The notes under the pieces: generated by a model | Told to the model about the DNA's origin: nothing | Database searches by the model: none | What the model saw: only the letters and a program-made list of their open reading frames with translations | Program-made: the position numbers and the translations under genes | Origin: Arenibacter sp. P308M17 | GTDB taxonomy: Bacteria; Bacteroidota; Bacteroidia; Flavobacteriales; Flavobacteriaceae | Assembly (NCBI RefSeq): GCF_003426735.1 | Contig: NZ_QVON01000003.1 | Span: forward strand, 1-64,000 | Direction of reading: 5' to 3' | Length of the DNA: 64,000 bases | Part shown: in pieces, positions 49,401-58,190 of the stretch | Numbering within the stretch: the stretch's first letter is position 1 | Layout: the number at the start of each line of letters is the position of its first letter

Positions 49401-49432
49401 TTTGATAGTAATAAAAAAGCTTTGTATATTTG
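49401..49432 (+). promoter_or_regulatory. tRNA-fMet promoter
   Basis: TTTG (49401-49404), 20-nt spacer, TATATTTG (49425-49432): a near-ideal Bacteroidetes promoter about 75 bases before the tRNA. Confidence 0.75.
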
Positions 49433-49506
49433 CAGTCCGAAATATGCCTGTCAGCATTATGAACTGAAAGTGTAAAAACTAAGTTGGATATTTTAGAAAC
49501 GCACAT

Positions 49507-49579
<73 letters not shown>

Positions 49580-49590
49580 CTAGGAAAGAC

Positions 49591-49621
49591 AAGGGTTTCA
49601 AGAGATTGAAGCCCTTTTTTT
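49591..49621 (+). terminator. Terminator of tRNA-fMet
   Basis: Hairpin AGGGTTTC...GAAGCCCT (one G-T wobble) directly followed by seven T's, 12 bases after the tRNA end. Confidence 0.8.
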
Positions 49622-50801
49622 ATTTCCTTCCTAAAACATACCTAAAACAATTTAGTGGATTTCGGATCAAGTCAAAAAGTTGTGGGATTAAGGATTAAGC
49701 AAAAATAGTTGTCAGCCTATATAAGAAGAATTCTACGTTCCTGACGCCCCTGAACTGTGCCCTGAATGCCATTATTTTACCGTTGAATGATTCTGCCGAG
49801 GCATTTTTACCCGGATATTGGAAGGATTAAGAACAAATCTTGTGTTTATACAAAAATTGTGGTTAATCTGGAAAGGAATAATTCTACATTCATATTGATA
49901 CAAGACCTTCAAGGGAATTTTCTTTTTTCTTTCCTTGCCCTATCCACAAAAAACCAACCCCGGGAATGCAAGGTACCATTTAACTTTTTCAATTCCGGGC
50001 CACTAAACCGAAACGTTTTGGTATTTGTCCCGTTTCTGATCCTCCAAACATTTTCTAGTGTCTATGTCGATTACACTCTTATACCTTGATATTCCTCCCG
50101 TCTTTCACTTCGTCAGAAGTAGGGTTTTAAGATGCTTAAAACATAACTTGCTATCTTCTCCGAAGATTAATATTTTCAATTCTTTTTTAATAATAAATTA
50201 CTCAAAATGGGTGGGTCGGATTTGTTACTACTTTAAAATAAAAAATACCTTCCGATTACGCAGGTCCTACGAACATATAATAATATATGCATATACACAT
50301 ATATTTATATTGACATATTTGCATATATACATATATTGTGACTGCGCCAATCCATTTATTATTTATTCATTGGTGTTTTTAATCCTTTCAATTGCAACGA
50401 GGAGGCTATGTAACATTTCAATATACAGGAATGAATATGGCTAGGGAGATGAAAGATCAAGCAGCATATTCGCCGTTTTTTCATTCACGCGGACAGGAGG
50501 GTGTCCGGAATGCAGAGCGGAGAGACTTAAACAGAAGACGGACGAAACTTGTCTACACAGGGAAGATAGACGCTACAAGTTTACCGGACTTCCACAGGGG
50601 CTTGGAATAATGGAATTCCTTTGCAATTTGAGGTCGAGTATATTAGCAACCTATAGATATTGTAGCAAAATTAATTTGCAAACAGCCTTATAAAGTAGTC
50701 GTACGCTCTTTGCACAATAAATCCCATCTCAAATCAGCTATGGCAATTTACAATTATATGTTTTCCCTATTTTTAAAGAATAATTCCAAAAATAGGTCTT
50801 C
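49622..50801. other. Accessory-region gap with decayed DNA
   Basis: About 1.2 kb with one transposase remnant (49695-49824) and no intact gene. Around 50268-50345 the sequence is very AT-rich and dominated by CATATA/TATATG repeats, a low-complexity spacer. Open frames at 50058-50444 and 50392-50610 have no recognisable features. This looks like debris between the tRNA gene and the WYL-like gene. Confidence 0.5.
49695..49824 (-). pseudogene. Remnant of an ISL3-like transposase C-terminus
   Basis: On the minus strand the frame reads YPGKNASAESFNGKIMAF, then RAQFRGVRNVEFFLYRLTTIFA and a stop. The KNASAESFN-K-I-AFR-QFRGVRN block matches the C-terminus of ISL3-family (ISAon1-type) transposases, as I recall them. 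An upstream in-frame stop occurs immediately before, and the rest of the gene is absent. No inverted repeats were found. Confidence 0.65.
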
Positions 50802-51488
50802 ATGGCAATAACGAAAAATGCTCTTATTAGGTACCATGCCTTGGACCGGTGTTTTAGCAATCCAGGTAAAAATTATGACGTTAATGCATTGTTGCAGGAA
50901 TGTAATGATGATTTGTATGAATCAAATCCAAATTCGGATGGGATACAAAGAAGGCAACTGTATGATGATATAAGATTTATGGAATCATCCCAAGGATGGT
51001 CTATAGATTTAGAAAAAACCAAAAGTGGGAGAAATGTTTATTACAGGTATGCCAACCCCAAATTTTCAATAAAAAATGAACCAATTAATGAACTGGAAGC
51101 GGAGCAATTAAAATCGGCTATGCTGGTATTGACCCGATTTAAAGGTATGCCACAATTTGAGTGGATCAACGAGCTAATTCCTAAGCTAGATCAATCCTTT
51201 AAACTATCCAACCAATCCCAGGATATCATTAGCTTTGAATCCAATGAGTTCCTGGTTGGCACGGAGCATATTTCTCCATTATTTAATGCAATTCTATATA
51301 ATCAAACATTGCAAATTACTTATCGACCCTTCAAAAGTAATATAAGAACCACTAATATTTTCTTTCCTTATCATTTAAAGCAATACAACAATCGTTGGTT
51401 TTTATTTGGAAGAACTGGGGGTTACGAAAGCCTAACCAATCTGGCATCAACTCCCTTGGAAACCTATATTTTGGGAGTCGGTTACTAA
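50802..51488 (+). pseudogene. Truncated WYL-domain regulator
   Basis: 228 residues. N-terminal winged helix (ALIRYHALDRCFSNPGKNYDVNALLQECND, with RRQLYDDIRFMES) and a WYL-type core (ILYNQTLQITYRPFKS, FPYHLKQYNNRWFLFGR). Family members continue for about 100 more residues after this point. Here the sequence breaks off after LTNLA and runs into an unrelated short tail (STPLETYILGVGY). The DNA beyond belongs to an oppositely oriented gene. WYL proteins are common regulators of phage-defence loci. Whether the shortened form folds is unknown. Confidence 0.65.
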
Positions 51489-51489
51489 T

Positions 51490-52110
51490 TGGGGAAAGTT
51501 TATGATGGAAATATGCATTAGCTTGTTTACGCCCCTTCTCTAAATCAGGAGTATTGATTTTTTTTCGATAACTCATACCCTGATGATGCGCTTCTATAAT
51601 TTTTCTAAAATTGGCATCCTTTTTCTTTAAATGTGGCAACCAATAAATTAGTGTATCCATATCGATGAAAGTCAAATCCCTGATAAAGCTGCAATTATAT
51701 TTATCCCCAAGTTTTTCTTTCACCAACTCCAAGTACCATTGATTTAAAATGTAATTCATACCTGGTATTTCGAAAATCCTATCACTTACTAAAAGAATGG
51801 GGTATATCGTGACATTCTTTTTTTTGTTGACATATTCATCGAAGGGGAATTTATTTTCTACAATCTGTGTTATTGACTTAACCAATTGTCCTATACCAAT
51901 AGCTCTAGTATCGTCTTCTAAAAACTTTTTTTTCAGAAGCTTTTTGATTTCTTCAATATTGGATGAGCTTTTTATCCCAGCAGCAACCAAAATGTCTTTA
52001 TTTTCAAAAAGGTAAACCCTGTTGTTGTGGCGCACATAATAATCAGGTTCATTATCTGTTATTTCTGCTACCTTCTTCCTTACAATATACTTCCAATGAA
52101 AAATGGATAC
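51490..52110 (-). pseudogene. C-terminal fragment of a broken nuclease-like gene
   Basis: An open minus frame runs from the IS21 border (52110) to about 51490, then into antisense of the WYL gene (formal stop at 51352). It reads EVSIFHWKYIVRKKVAEITD, then HNNRVYLFENKDILVAAGIK, a pattern (E-x-K in a beta strand) resembling PD-(D/E)xK nuclease cores, and further on ITQIVENKFPFDEY. No start codon or ribosome site is credible at its 5' end. Likely the C-terminal part of the gene whose N-terminal parts are at 54726-55790. Confidence 0.55.
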
Positions 52111-52333
52111 TTCGGTTCATTTTGTGCCACCCATTTCGGTGTTATAGTGCCAGGCATTTCGGTTTGATCTGTGCCACTTTTGGCCAACGTCCCGATCCGT
52201 TTCGGTTCGTTTTGTGCCAGTGATATCGGTTCGATCCGTGCCACCTTTGTCGGGAACGGGACTTATAACGTTTCGTTTTGTGCCACTTTGAAAGATCAAG
52301 TAACAATTACCTTGTCGCTTAAAAACAAGCGAT

Positions 52334-53887
52334 ATGGCCAATACACTTGATCCAATGGACCTGAAACAGATAATTTCCCTGCACCTCGACGGGCTGAGTA
52401 ACCGCAAGATAGGTGCGACCTTGGGCATCTCCCGTAACACCGTAAACAGTTATATGCGCCTTTTCGGGGCCTGCGACCGTTCCCTTAAGGAATTGCTGGC
52501 CCTCGACAATGGGGCCCTGGAGGCCCTCTTTCCCTCGCATACGACCATAGACAACGTTCGCTACGAAGAGCTCATGCGCTGTTTCGAGGGAATCAACAAG
52601 GCCAGGAACCACCCCGGCTTCACCTTCCTCCACCATTACCGGGAGTATGTCCGAACGGCGAAGGAACCCTATGGCTATACCCAGTTCCTCGAACATTACC
52701 GTCGCAAGTATGCCAAGATAAAGGGCTCGATGAAGCTCGAGCACGAGGCAGGGAACGAAATGTTCATCGACTTCGCCGGCAAGAAACTCCATATTGTTGA
52801 TAGGGACACTGGGGAAGTGGTCCCGGTGGAAGTGTTCGTGGCCATCCTTCCCAATAGCCAGTATACCTACGTGGAGGCCTGCAGGAGCCAAAAACGGGAG
52901 GACCTGATCGCTTGTTGCACCAATGCCCTGAACTATTACGGTGGCGTGCCCAAGGCCATCGTCTCGGACAACCTGAAATCGGCGGTGACCAGGGCCAGCA
53001 GATACGAGGCGGACATCAACCGGAGCTTCAAGGATTTTGCACGCCATTACAACTGCGCCATAAACCCCGCCCGGGGGTATTCCCCGCAGGACAAGGCCCT
53101 GGTGGAGAACGCCGTGCACCTTGCCTACCAGCGTATCTACTACCCGATGCGGGAAATGGTGTTCTTCTCTTTGGCAGACCTGAACCGGGAGATAAAACGA
53201 TTGTTGGTGGCGTACAACGACCTGTTGTTCAAACGAAAGGAGGCCAGCCGCAGGGAACTGTTCCAATCCGTGGAACGGGAATACCTCAAGCCCCTGCCCG
53301 GGAGTGCGTACGAGCTAAAGGATTACCGCAGGGCCAAGGTCCAGAAGATGGGCTATGTATACTTCTCCCCGGACAAGAGCTATTATAGCGTCCCCTACCG
53401 CTATATCGGAAAGGAGACCACCATCCACTATACGGGCTCCATGGTGGAGGTGTACTACCACCAGCGGCGGATCGCGCTGCACGGGCGCCATCCGGAAAAG
53501 GGCAGCTATAACACCAATAAGGAGCACCTTGGAAGTACCCATAAATACTATAGTGACTGGAGCCCGGAGTTCTTTAAAAGGAAAGCGGCCCGACACGGCG
53601 AACATGTACTGGGCTGTGTGGAGGCGATACTGGCAAAGGGGGACTACCCGGAAATAGGATATAAAAGGGCAATGGGGGTCATACAGCTCCATAAGGCCTA
53701 TGGCTCGGAACGCCTGGACAATGCCTGCAAAAGGGCCCTGCAGGCGGATGCCGCCACCTATATGCGCATCAGGAACATACTGAGGAACAATTTGGACAAA
53801 AGCTCCCTGTTCTACCGGGACCTGGAAGAGGACAAGAGCCATATCCCGGACCACGGGAACATACGGGGCGCCTCCGCCTACCGATAA
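52334..53887 (+). CDS. istA: IS21 transposase IstA
   Basis: 517 residues. N-terminal helix-turn-helix (LKQIISLHLDGLSNRKIGATLGISRNTVNSYMRLFG), DDE-type catalytic core with FIDFAGKKLHI, IVSDNLKSAV and the glutamate in DKALVENAVHLAYQRIYY, and a basic C-terminal part. It performs the DNA cutting and joining of IS21. All three catalytic residues are present, so it appears functional. istB starts 23 bases downstream. Confidence 0.95.
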   Translation: MANTLDPMDLKQIISLHLDGLSNRKIGATLGISRNTVNSYMRLFGACDRSLKELLALDNGALEALFPSHTTIDNVRYEELMRCFEGINKARNHPGFTFLHHYREYVRTAKEPYGYTQFLEHYRRKYAKIKGSMKLEHEAGNEMFIDFAGKKLHIVDRDTGEVVPVEVFVAILPNSQYTYVEACRSQKREDLIACCTNALNYYGGVPKAIVSDNLKSAVTRASRYEADINRSFKDFARHYNCAINPARGYSPQDKALVENAVHLAYQRIYYPMREMVFFSLADLNREIKRLLVAYNDLLFKRKEASRRELFQSVEREYLKPLPGSAYELKDYRRAKVQKMGYVYFSPDKSYYSVPYRYIGKETTIHYTGSMVEVYYHQRRIALHGRHPEKGSYNTNKEHLGSTHKYYSDWSPEFFKRKAARHGEHVLGCVEAILAKGDYPEIGYKRAMGVIQLHKAYGSERLDNACKRALQADAATYMRIRNILRNNLDKSSLFYRDLEEDKSHIPDHGNIRGASAYR

Positions 53888-53910
53888 TAAATAACTTAAA
53901 TCAATATATT

Positions 53911-54648
53911 ATGAACAATGAACAGACGATCGAAAAACTCAAACAGATGCGCCTTACGGCCATGGCCCAATTGCACCAACAGCACGTAAGGGACAACGGT
54001 TCGGCCGATATTACCGCCGATGAGTACCTGGCCATGCTCACGGACCACCAGTGGGAGGACCGCCAGAACAGAAAGATCCAACGGTTGTTGAAACAGGCGG
54101 GGTTCGCACAGTCCGCCAACCTGGCCGAGGTGAACCATGCCCAAGAGCGCAACCTGGACAGGAACATGTTCGCCCGCCTGGGAACCTTGGATTTTATGGC
54201 CCGGAAGGAAAACATCATCCTCACCGGGGCCTCTGGAACGGGCAAGAGCTATCTGGCACAGGCACTGGGGCACCAGGCATGTATGATGGAACACAGGGCC
54301 ATATACGCCAATACGGCCAGGCTCCTTAAAAGACTGAAACTCTGCAAAGTGGACGGTACCTATCTCAAGGAACTGGACAAGATCCTGAAAACGGACCTGT
54401 TGATCCTGGACGACTTTGGACTGCAGAGTTTTGACAACCACGCCCGGGAGGCCCTGATGGATATCATCGACGACCGTTACAATAAGGCCTCCACCATTAT
54501 AGCCTCCCAGATACCCGTATCGGCATGGTACGATATTATAGGGGAAAGTACCATTGCGGATGCCATATTGGACAGGATCGTGAACTCCTCGCACAGGTTG
54601 GACCTAAAAGGGGAAAGCTTAAGAAAAGGAATTATAAAAAACGCTTAA
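53911..54648 (+). CDS. istB: IS21 ATP-binding helper IstB
   Basis: 245 residues. AAA+ ATPase related to DnaC, with Walker A GASGTGKSYLAQALG and Walker B DLLILDDFGLQ; ends with the basic DLKGESLRKG tail. It assembles the IstA transposition complex and selects the target. Complete. Confidence 0.96.
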   Translation: MNNEQTIEKLKQMRLTAMAQLHQQHVRDNGSADITADEYLAMLTDHQWEDRQNRKIQRLLKQAGFAQSANLAEVNHAQERNLDRNMFARLGTLDFMARKENIILTGASGTGKSYLAQALGHQACMMEHRAIYANTARLLKRLKLCKVDGTYLKELDKILKTDLLILDDFGLQSFDNHAREALMDIIDDRYNKASTIIASQIPVSAWYDIIGESTIADAILDRIVNSSHRLDLKGESLRKGIIKNA

Positions 54649-54725
54649 CACATTTTTTTTGTATTATTGAAAGATCTTTCAAAGTGGCACTGTTTGACCG
54701 AAACAGGTGGCACCATCACTCCGAA

Positions 54726-55417
54726 ATAGCCAAAAAATTTCGTCTAAAACTTTTTCCATTAAAAATTCTTCTGAAAACTTAGTGTTGTAAAAACCAAAGA
54801 AAGAACCGTCTTTTGGTTTTAGATTATGGTGCTTATTATATGCATCTTTCAAGATAAATCGCACACTCTTAAAAAACTTATCTACTACGAAAAAAAAGTC
54901 TACTATAGAAAAGGTATCTTCATCTATTTGATATATAGGATAGTTTTTGAGGTTTGTAAAATCAGGAGACTCTTCAATTTCAGCAGAAGCTAGTGATTTG
55001 AGAAATCTAATTTTATCGACCTCTTCCAGACGAAGCTTGTAACCATTGTTGAGTTTTAAATTTAGTAAGGCCGCAAACAGAAGTTTAACTTGCTTTTTAA
55101 GCCCTGCTATATCACTTTCCTCAAATGTAGAATAAAGTGCATCCTGTAAATATTTGTATTCATTATTTGAAGTTAAAAAGTCAATGAGGTATTCGAATTT
55201 GACCAATGTGGAGAAAAGCAATTTTCCAAATTCCAAATTTGTATCTGAGTAAATTCCAATATCGGCAGAAGAAAATGACATTGTAATGAGCATTTCCGCC
55301 ATTCTGTCGACATTATCTTGGGCGTCTCCAAAGTTTTGTTTCTTATTAACTTCTTTGTTAATCACCAAAAATGCCTTTAGAATGTTTAGCTCATCAGCAG
55401 TTATATCATCATTGGTG
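54726..55417 (-). pseudogene. Middle fragment of a broken nuclease-like gene
   Basis: The minus frame begins in the A-run at 55418-55423 (as NTNDDITADELNILKAF) and runs about 230 residues to the IS21 border, ending LMEKVLDEIFWL before IS sequence. The frame has no good start codon (only a TTG at 55368), which supports a join to the upstream frame. Mostly helical, with FSIVDFFFVVDKFFKSVRFILKD. No domain is recognised. Probably the middle of one original gene that also includes 55401-55790 and 51490-52110. Confidence 0.55.
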
Positions 55418-55790
55418 TTTTTTCCAACAACTGTTCTCGGTTAGCTAAGATAATTTCAGCTATTCGCAAACTGGCCTCCCTAGATATTACCTCGGGCTTT
55501 TCTGGAATCTTATTCTCTTTACCATATTTGGTTACCCTTTGAATTATATCCCAGCTTACTTCAGGGTCAGAAATGAAATTATCAAAATTAGGATGAGGAA
55601 CAGTAGTAGTAAAGCCTATAATCCCAAGTAATGTTGAAGATGATACTTGGTTTAAGTACTCAATAATGTCCCTTGGTTCTTCCTCGGGAAAAACATTTTC
55701 AAATTCAAGTCTTTGAACAGTTCTAATCATCTTAGGACTTTTATTTCTTTTGTTTAACAACCAATTCCATAACATTTGAAGGAAACTCAT
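55401..55790 (-). pseudogene. N-terminal fragment of a broken gene
   Basis: 129 codons from the ATG at 55790, starting MSFLQMLWNWLLNKRNKSP and reaching ANREQLLEKTPMMI before a stop. At the end there is a run of six A (55418-55423 on the plus strand as T6). One extra A would restore reading into the next frame (NTNDDITADELN), so I infer a one-base loss. Function of the whole protein is unknown. Programmed slippage is possible but the standard A_AAA_AAC phase is not met. Confidence 0.55.
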
Positions 55791-55856
55791 ATCAAATGGT
55801 ATTAATTTATATTAAGTATCAAAATAAGCAAAATGTTGTACCTATGTTGTACCTGA

Positions 55857-57725
55857 ATCGGATAGGAGGAACGGGATTAATTCCCGCTCCGACCTTCCAC
55901 AGCACCCAGCGTACGGATCCGTACTGGGCGCTTCCTTAAGTTTTGATACTAACCTTTCGATATTGGTCTGACAGCATTACATAGCCTGCTTTTCTCAGAT
56001 TTTCCGTGGTGATTGTGGTCTTAAGGATAAAACTATTAGCTGTATGCCAATAGCTTTTCCTTGTATTTGCCCATTCCCAAGCCTTGGATTTCTTAACCCC
56101 TAGCTTGATAAGATTCTTCACTCCGGTTCGTATCCGTTTCCATTGTTTCCATATCACCATCCTGATTCGTCTTCGGTACCACTCGTCTATTTTAAGAAGC
56201 AGATTCTTCATGTCTGCCAATTTGAAGTAGTTCACCCAACCAGTGATGTACTGGCGAAGGGCTTCTTTTCTTCGGGCATTACCCCAGCCATTACTACGGG
56301 ATGTCAGCTCTTTTATTTTAGCTTTCATTTTGGCTACACTCTTTCGGTGTATCCGTAGCCGTCCTTCTCCTTTGCTTTTGTGAAAGGAGTATCCAAGGAA
56401 TTTGACCTTCCTTATGTGGGCACTTTGGCTTTTATCCCTATTCACTTTTAAGAACAGTTTATCCTCTATAAAGTGGATCATTGAGCCCATTGTCCGTTCT
56501 GCACTGCGTTTACTTCTGCATAGTATCAGAAGGTCATCAGCATAGCGCACAAATTTATGCTCCCTACTCTCTAGCTCTTTGTCCATTTCGTTCAACATAA
56601 TGTTGCTTAAAATTGGACTTAGTGGACCTCCTTGCGGAACCCCCTCTTCACTAGTCCGTATTTTGGATCCTACTTGCACTCCCGCATTGAGATATTTATG
56701 TATCAGTGATATCACTCGACCGTCTTTTACAGTACGGGAGAGTATCTCTATCAGCTTGCTATGGTTTACCGTGTCAAAGAATTTTTCTAAATCCAAATCT
56801 ACTGCATACTTGTAGCCTTCTGTGATATACGCCTGACATTTCCTTAATGCTCCGTGGGCGTTGCGCCTTGGTCTGAACCCGTAGCTATTGTCGCTAAATT
56901 GGGGTTCATACATTGGCGAGAGTACTTGGGCAATCGCTTGTTGGATACACCTATCTATAACTGTAGGGATACCCAGTTGTCGCTTTTGTCCATTGTCTTT
57001 GGGAATAAGTACCCTGCGAACAGGGTTGGGGCGGTAAGTACCCTTTAAAATGGATGCAATTAGTTTGTCCTTGTGCGTGACTAGATAATCTTTTAATGAT
57101 TCGACTTCCATCTTGTCCACACCCCCAGATCCCTTATTCCGCTTTACCTGTAGGTAAGCTTTGTTAAGGTTTGAAGGGGACACAATCAGCTCTAATAGTC
57201 CATCTCCTAATTGATTGGTATCCGTGAGGTTATTTTCAGTTATCCATAGAAACGTCTGCCCTCCCACATAGCCTTCGGATGCCGTCCTGTTCTTTTGTGG
57301 GCAGGTCTCTTGTATTGAGATTTTCTGCGTTCTTCCGTTCATATGGTAACATTCATTTACTGCTCACTCCTTAAAGTTCAGTCCTTCCTTAAGTGAAGTC
57401 TACTTAAGTACTATGACCTCGGCTGACCCCTCATGACAAGCTTTACTCCGCGTTTCATACTTTGTTTCCACACGTTCATGAGGTCTCCCCAGGTAAGAAC
57501 GATATCTTTCATCCCATCTACCTGCTACATTTACCATGTTGTCTCCGAGCAGTGTTGGACTTCGGTTTGTTGTGTAACTTTATCCAGACAACTTTGGCCT
57601 TATATGTAGTTCCTGTACGTCAGGCCAGGATTTTGCCTCCAGCTTCCTTCAGATTCCACCTCACGATGGACACCCTTGCTTTAGGCTAACACTTCCCACT
57701 GCTAGAGCGTGTTCGGGACTTGCAC
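55857..57725 (-). mobile_element. Group II intron
   Basis: On the minus strand the element begins at about 57725 with GTGCAAGTCCCGAAC (the GTGC start is typical) and ends near 55857. A domain V-like hairpin lies at 55901-55932 (AGC triad at its base, tetraloop-type apex, CG bulge), followed by a domain VI hairpin with ...CCTATCCGAT at the end. It encodes a reverse transcriptase/maturase in domain IV. About 1.87 kb, usual for ORF-containing introns. The ends are predicted to within a few bases. It is inserted 30 bases after the U-tract of the tRNA-Leu terminator. Confidence 0.85.
55936..57342 (-). CDS. ltrA: Group II intron reverse transcriptase/maturase
   Basis: 468 residues. RT core with RNKGSGGVDKMEV, RPNPVRRVLIPKDNGQKRQLGIPT, the catalytic FVRYADDLLILCRS, GVPQGGPLSPILSNIML, then a maturase domain (IKELTSRSNGWGNARRKEALRQYITGWVNYFKLADM). 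No HNH endonuclease domain is visible at the C-terminus. It makes the intron cDNA and helps splicing. Reading frame intact, so the intron may be mobile. Confidence 0.95.
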   Translation of the reverse strand: MNGRTQKISIQETCPQKNRTASEGYVGGQTFLWITENNLTDTNQLGDGLLELIVSPSNLNKAYLQVKRNKGSGGVDKMEVESLKDYLVTHKDKLIASILKGTYRPNPVRRVLIPKDNGQKRQLGIPTVIDRCIQQAIAQVLSPMYEPQFSDNSYGFRPRRNAHGALRKCQAYITEGYKYAVDLDLEKFFDTVNHSKLIEILSRTVKDGRVISLIHKYLNAGVQVGSKIRTSEEGVPQGGPLSPILSNIMLNEMDKELESREHKFVRYADDLLILCRSKRSAERTMGSMIHFIEDKLFLKVNRDKSQSAHIRKVKFLGYSFHKSKGEGRLRIHRKSVAKMKAKIKELTSRSNGWGNARRKEALRQYITGWVNYFKLADMKNLLLKIDEWYRRRIRMVIWKQWKRIRTGVKNLIKLGVKKSKAWEWANTRKSYWHTANSFILKTTITTENLRKAGYVMLSDQYRKVSIKT

Positions 57726-57754
57726 CCTATAGATATCGCCCATGCTAGGCACAC

Positions 57755-57787
57755 AAAAAAAAAGCCTCTCAAAACTGAGAGGCTTTT
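57755..57787 (-). terminator. Terminator of the tRNA-Leu fragment
   Basis: Perfect 9-bp stem (57763-57771 with 57776-57784), 4-nt loop, followed on the minus strand by nine T's. It lies downstream (minus) of the tRNA-Leu 3' end. Confidence 0.85.
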
Positions 57788-57812
57788 GACCACAAAAATA
57801 ATTGTGATTAAG

Positions 57813-57865
57813 TACAGGCGGAGAGACTCGAACTCTCACGCCGCAAGGCACCAGATCCTAAGTCT
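57813..57865 (-). other. 3' fragment of tRNA-Leu(UAG): probable attachment site
   Basis: On the minus strand the sequence runs from the anticodon loop (CTTAGGA, anticodon UAG) through the anticodon stem 3' side, the long variable arm (GTGCCTTGCGGCGT) and the T arm (GAGAG-TTCGAGT-CTCTC) to the acceptor 3' side CGCCTGT and discriminator A. The 5' half (acceptor, D arm) is absent: upstream DNA is unrelated AT-rich sequence, and only about 3 bases of the anticodon stem 5' arm match. This is the remnant left when an element integrates into a tRNA gene. The intact copy must be right of the window. Confidence 0.8.
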
Positions 57866-58190
57866 TTCGTATTCAACCTACTTTAATTATTTTTTGAAAC
57901 TTCTTCCGCAATTCTTCTGGTCAAAAAATCTGGTTTAAAAGTGATGTATCCTTTTTTGGCTAGCCTCAACTATGTTTATCTGCGATTCCGTTTTTGGACT
58001 CTTTGAATTATAATTAATACAGACCATTCACAAATCATTAATATTATCATTTTTTGAATGATAAATCATTCATTAAATACTCTTTAAGCATTTAACGCAT
58101 GACATATCATAACCATATCATTTTTTTATATTATTCTTTTTTAATATATTTGAATGATAATTCATGCGTTAAATTCAAAATAACCGTATT
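57866..58190 (+). other. Upstream region of hipBA with operator repeats
   Basis: Intergenic DNA from the tRNA fragment to hipB. On the minus strand a short frame reads KKGYITFKPDFLTRRIAEEV and stops at about 57890; this may be the tail of a decayed gene, but is too short to assign. The right half carries the repeats and promoter listed separately. Confidence 0.5.
58055..58174 (+). promoter_or_regulatory. hipBA promoter with three 24-bp operator-like repeats
   Basis: Repeats at 58055-58078 (plus), 58090-58113 (minus) and 58151-58174 (plus) share the form TGAATGATAA-n-TCAT-nnn-TTAAAT. The first and third agree at 20 of 24 bases, the second at 19 of 24 with the third. The first contains a perfect palindrome TGAATGAT/ATCATTCA. 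The third starts inside a TATATTTG -7 element (58145-58152), so a protein bound there would block transcription. HipB or a HipAB complex is the obvious candidate, as in other hipBA modules. Confidence 0.6.

Larger units (their letters stand above)
52111..54725 (+). mobile_element. IS21-family insertion sequence
   Basis: Bounded by a TTCGG... end at 52111 and the inverted ...CCGAA end at 54725. It contains istA and istB, and is richer in G+C than its surroundings. The left end carries about six repeats of a 20-nt unit (starts near 52111, 52135, 52158, 52201, 52225, 52269; pattern TTCGGT...GTGCCAC), the right end two inverted copies (54683-54701, 54707-54725). A perfect internal match GTGCCACTTTGAAAGATC flanks both ends (near 52280 and, inverted, near 54672). 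No clear target duplication. Confidence 0.85.

Noticed and set aside
50392-50610. 72-codon plus-strand frame with a basic Arg/Asn-rich product
   Set aside because: No domain, signal or start context; lies in decayed DNA, and I could not relate it to any IS or intron.
52319-53266. 315-codon minus frame opposite istA
   Set aside because: Antisense shadow of istA caused by its GC-rich codon use; no recognisable protein.
52105-54732. Target-site duplication flanking IS21
   Set aside because: The flanks (GGATAC on the left, ATAGCC on the right) do not match convincingly, so no duplication is claimed.
55410-55425. Programmed -1 frameshift site at the A6 run
   Set aside because: The upstream frame reads GAA AAA ACA, not the A_AAA_AAC phase needed for the classic slippery heptamer; a simple one-base loss is more likely.
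57720-57938. 72-codon plus-strand frame with RRRDSNSHAARHQ
   Set aside because: This is the antisense reading of a tRNA-Leu 3' half plus its terminator, a well-known false ORF pattern.
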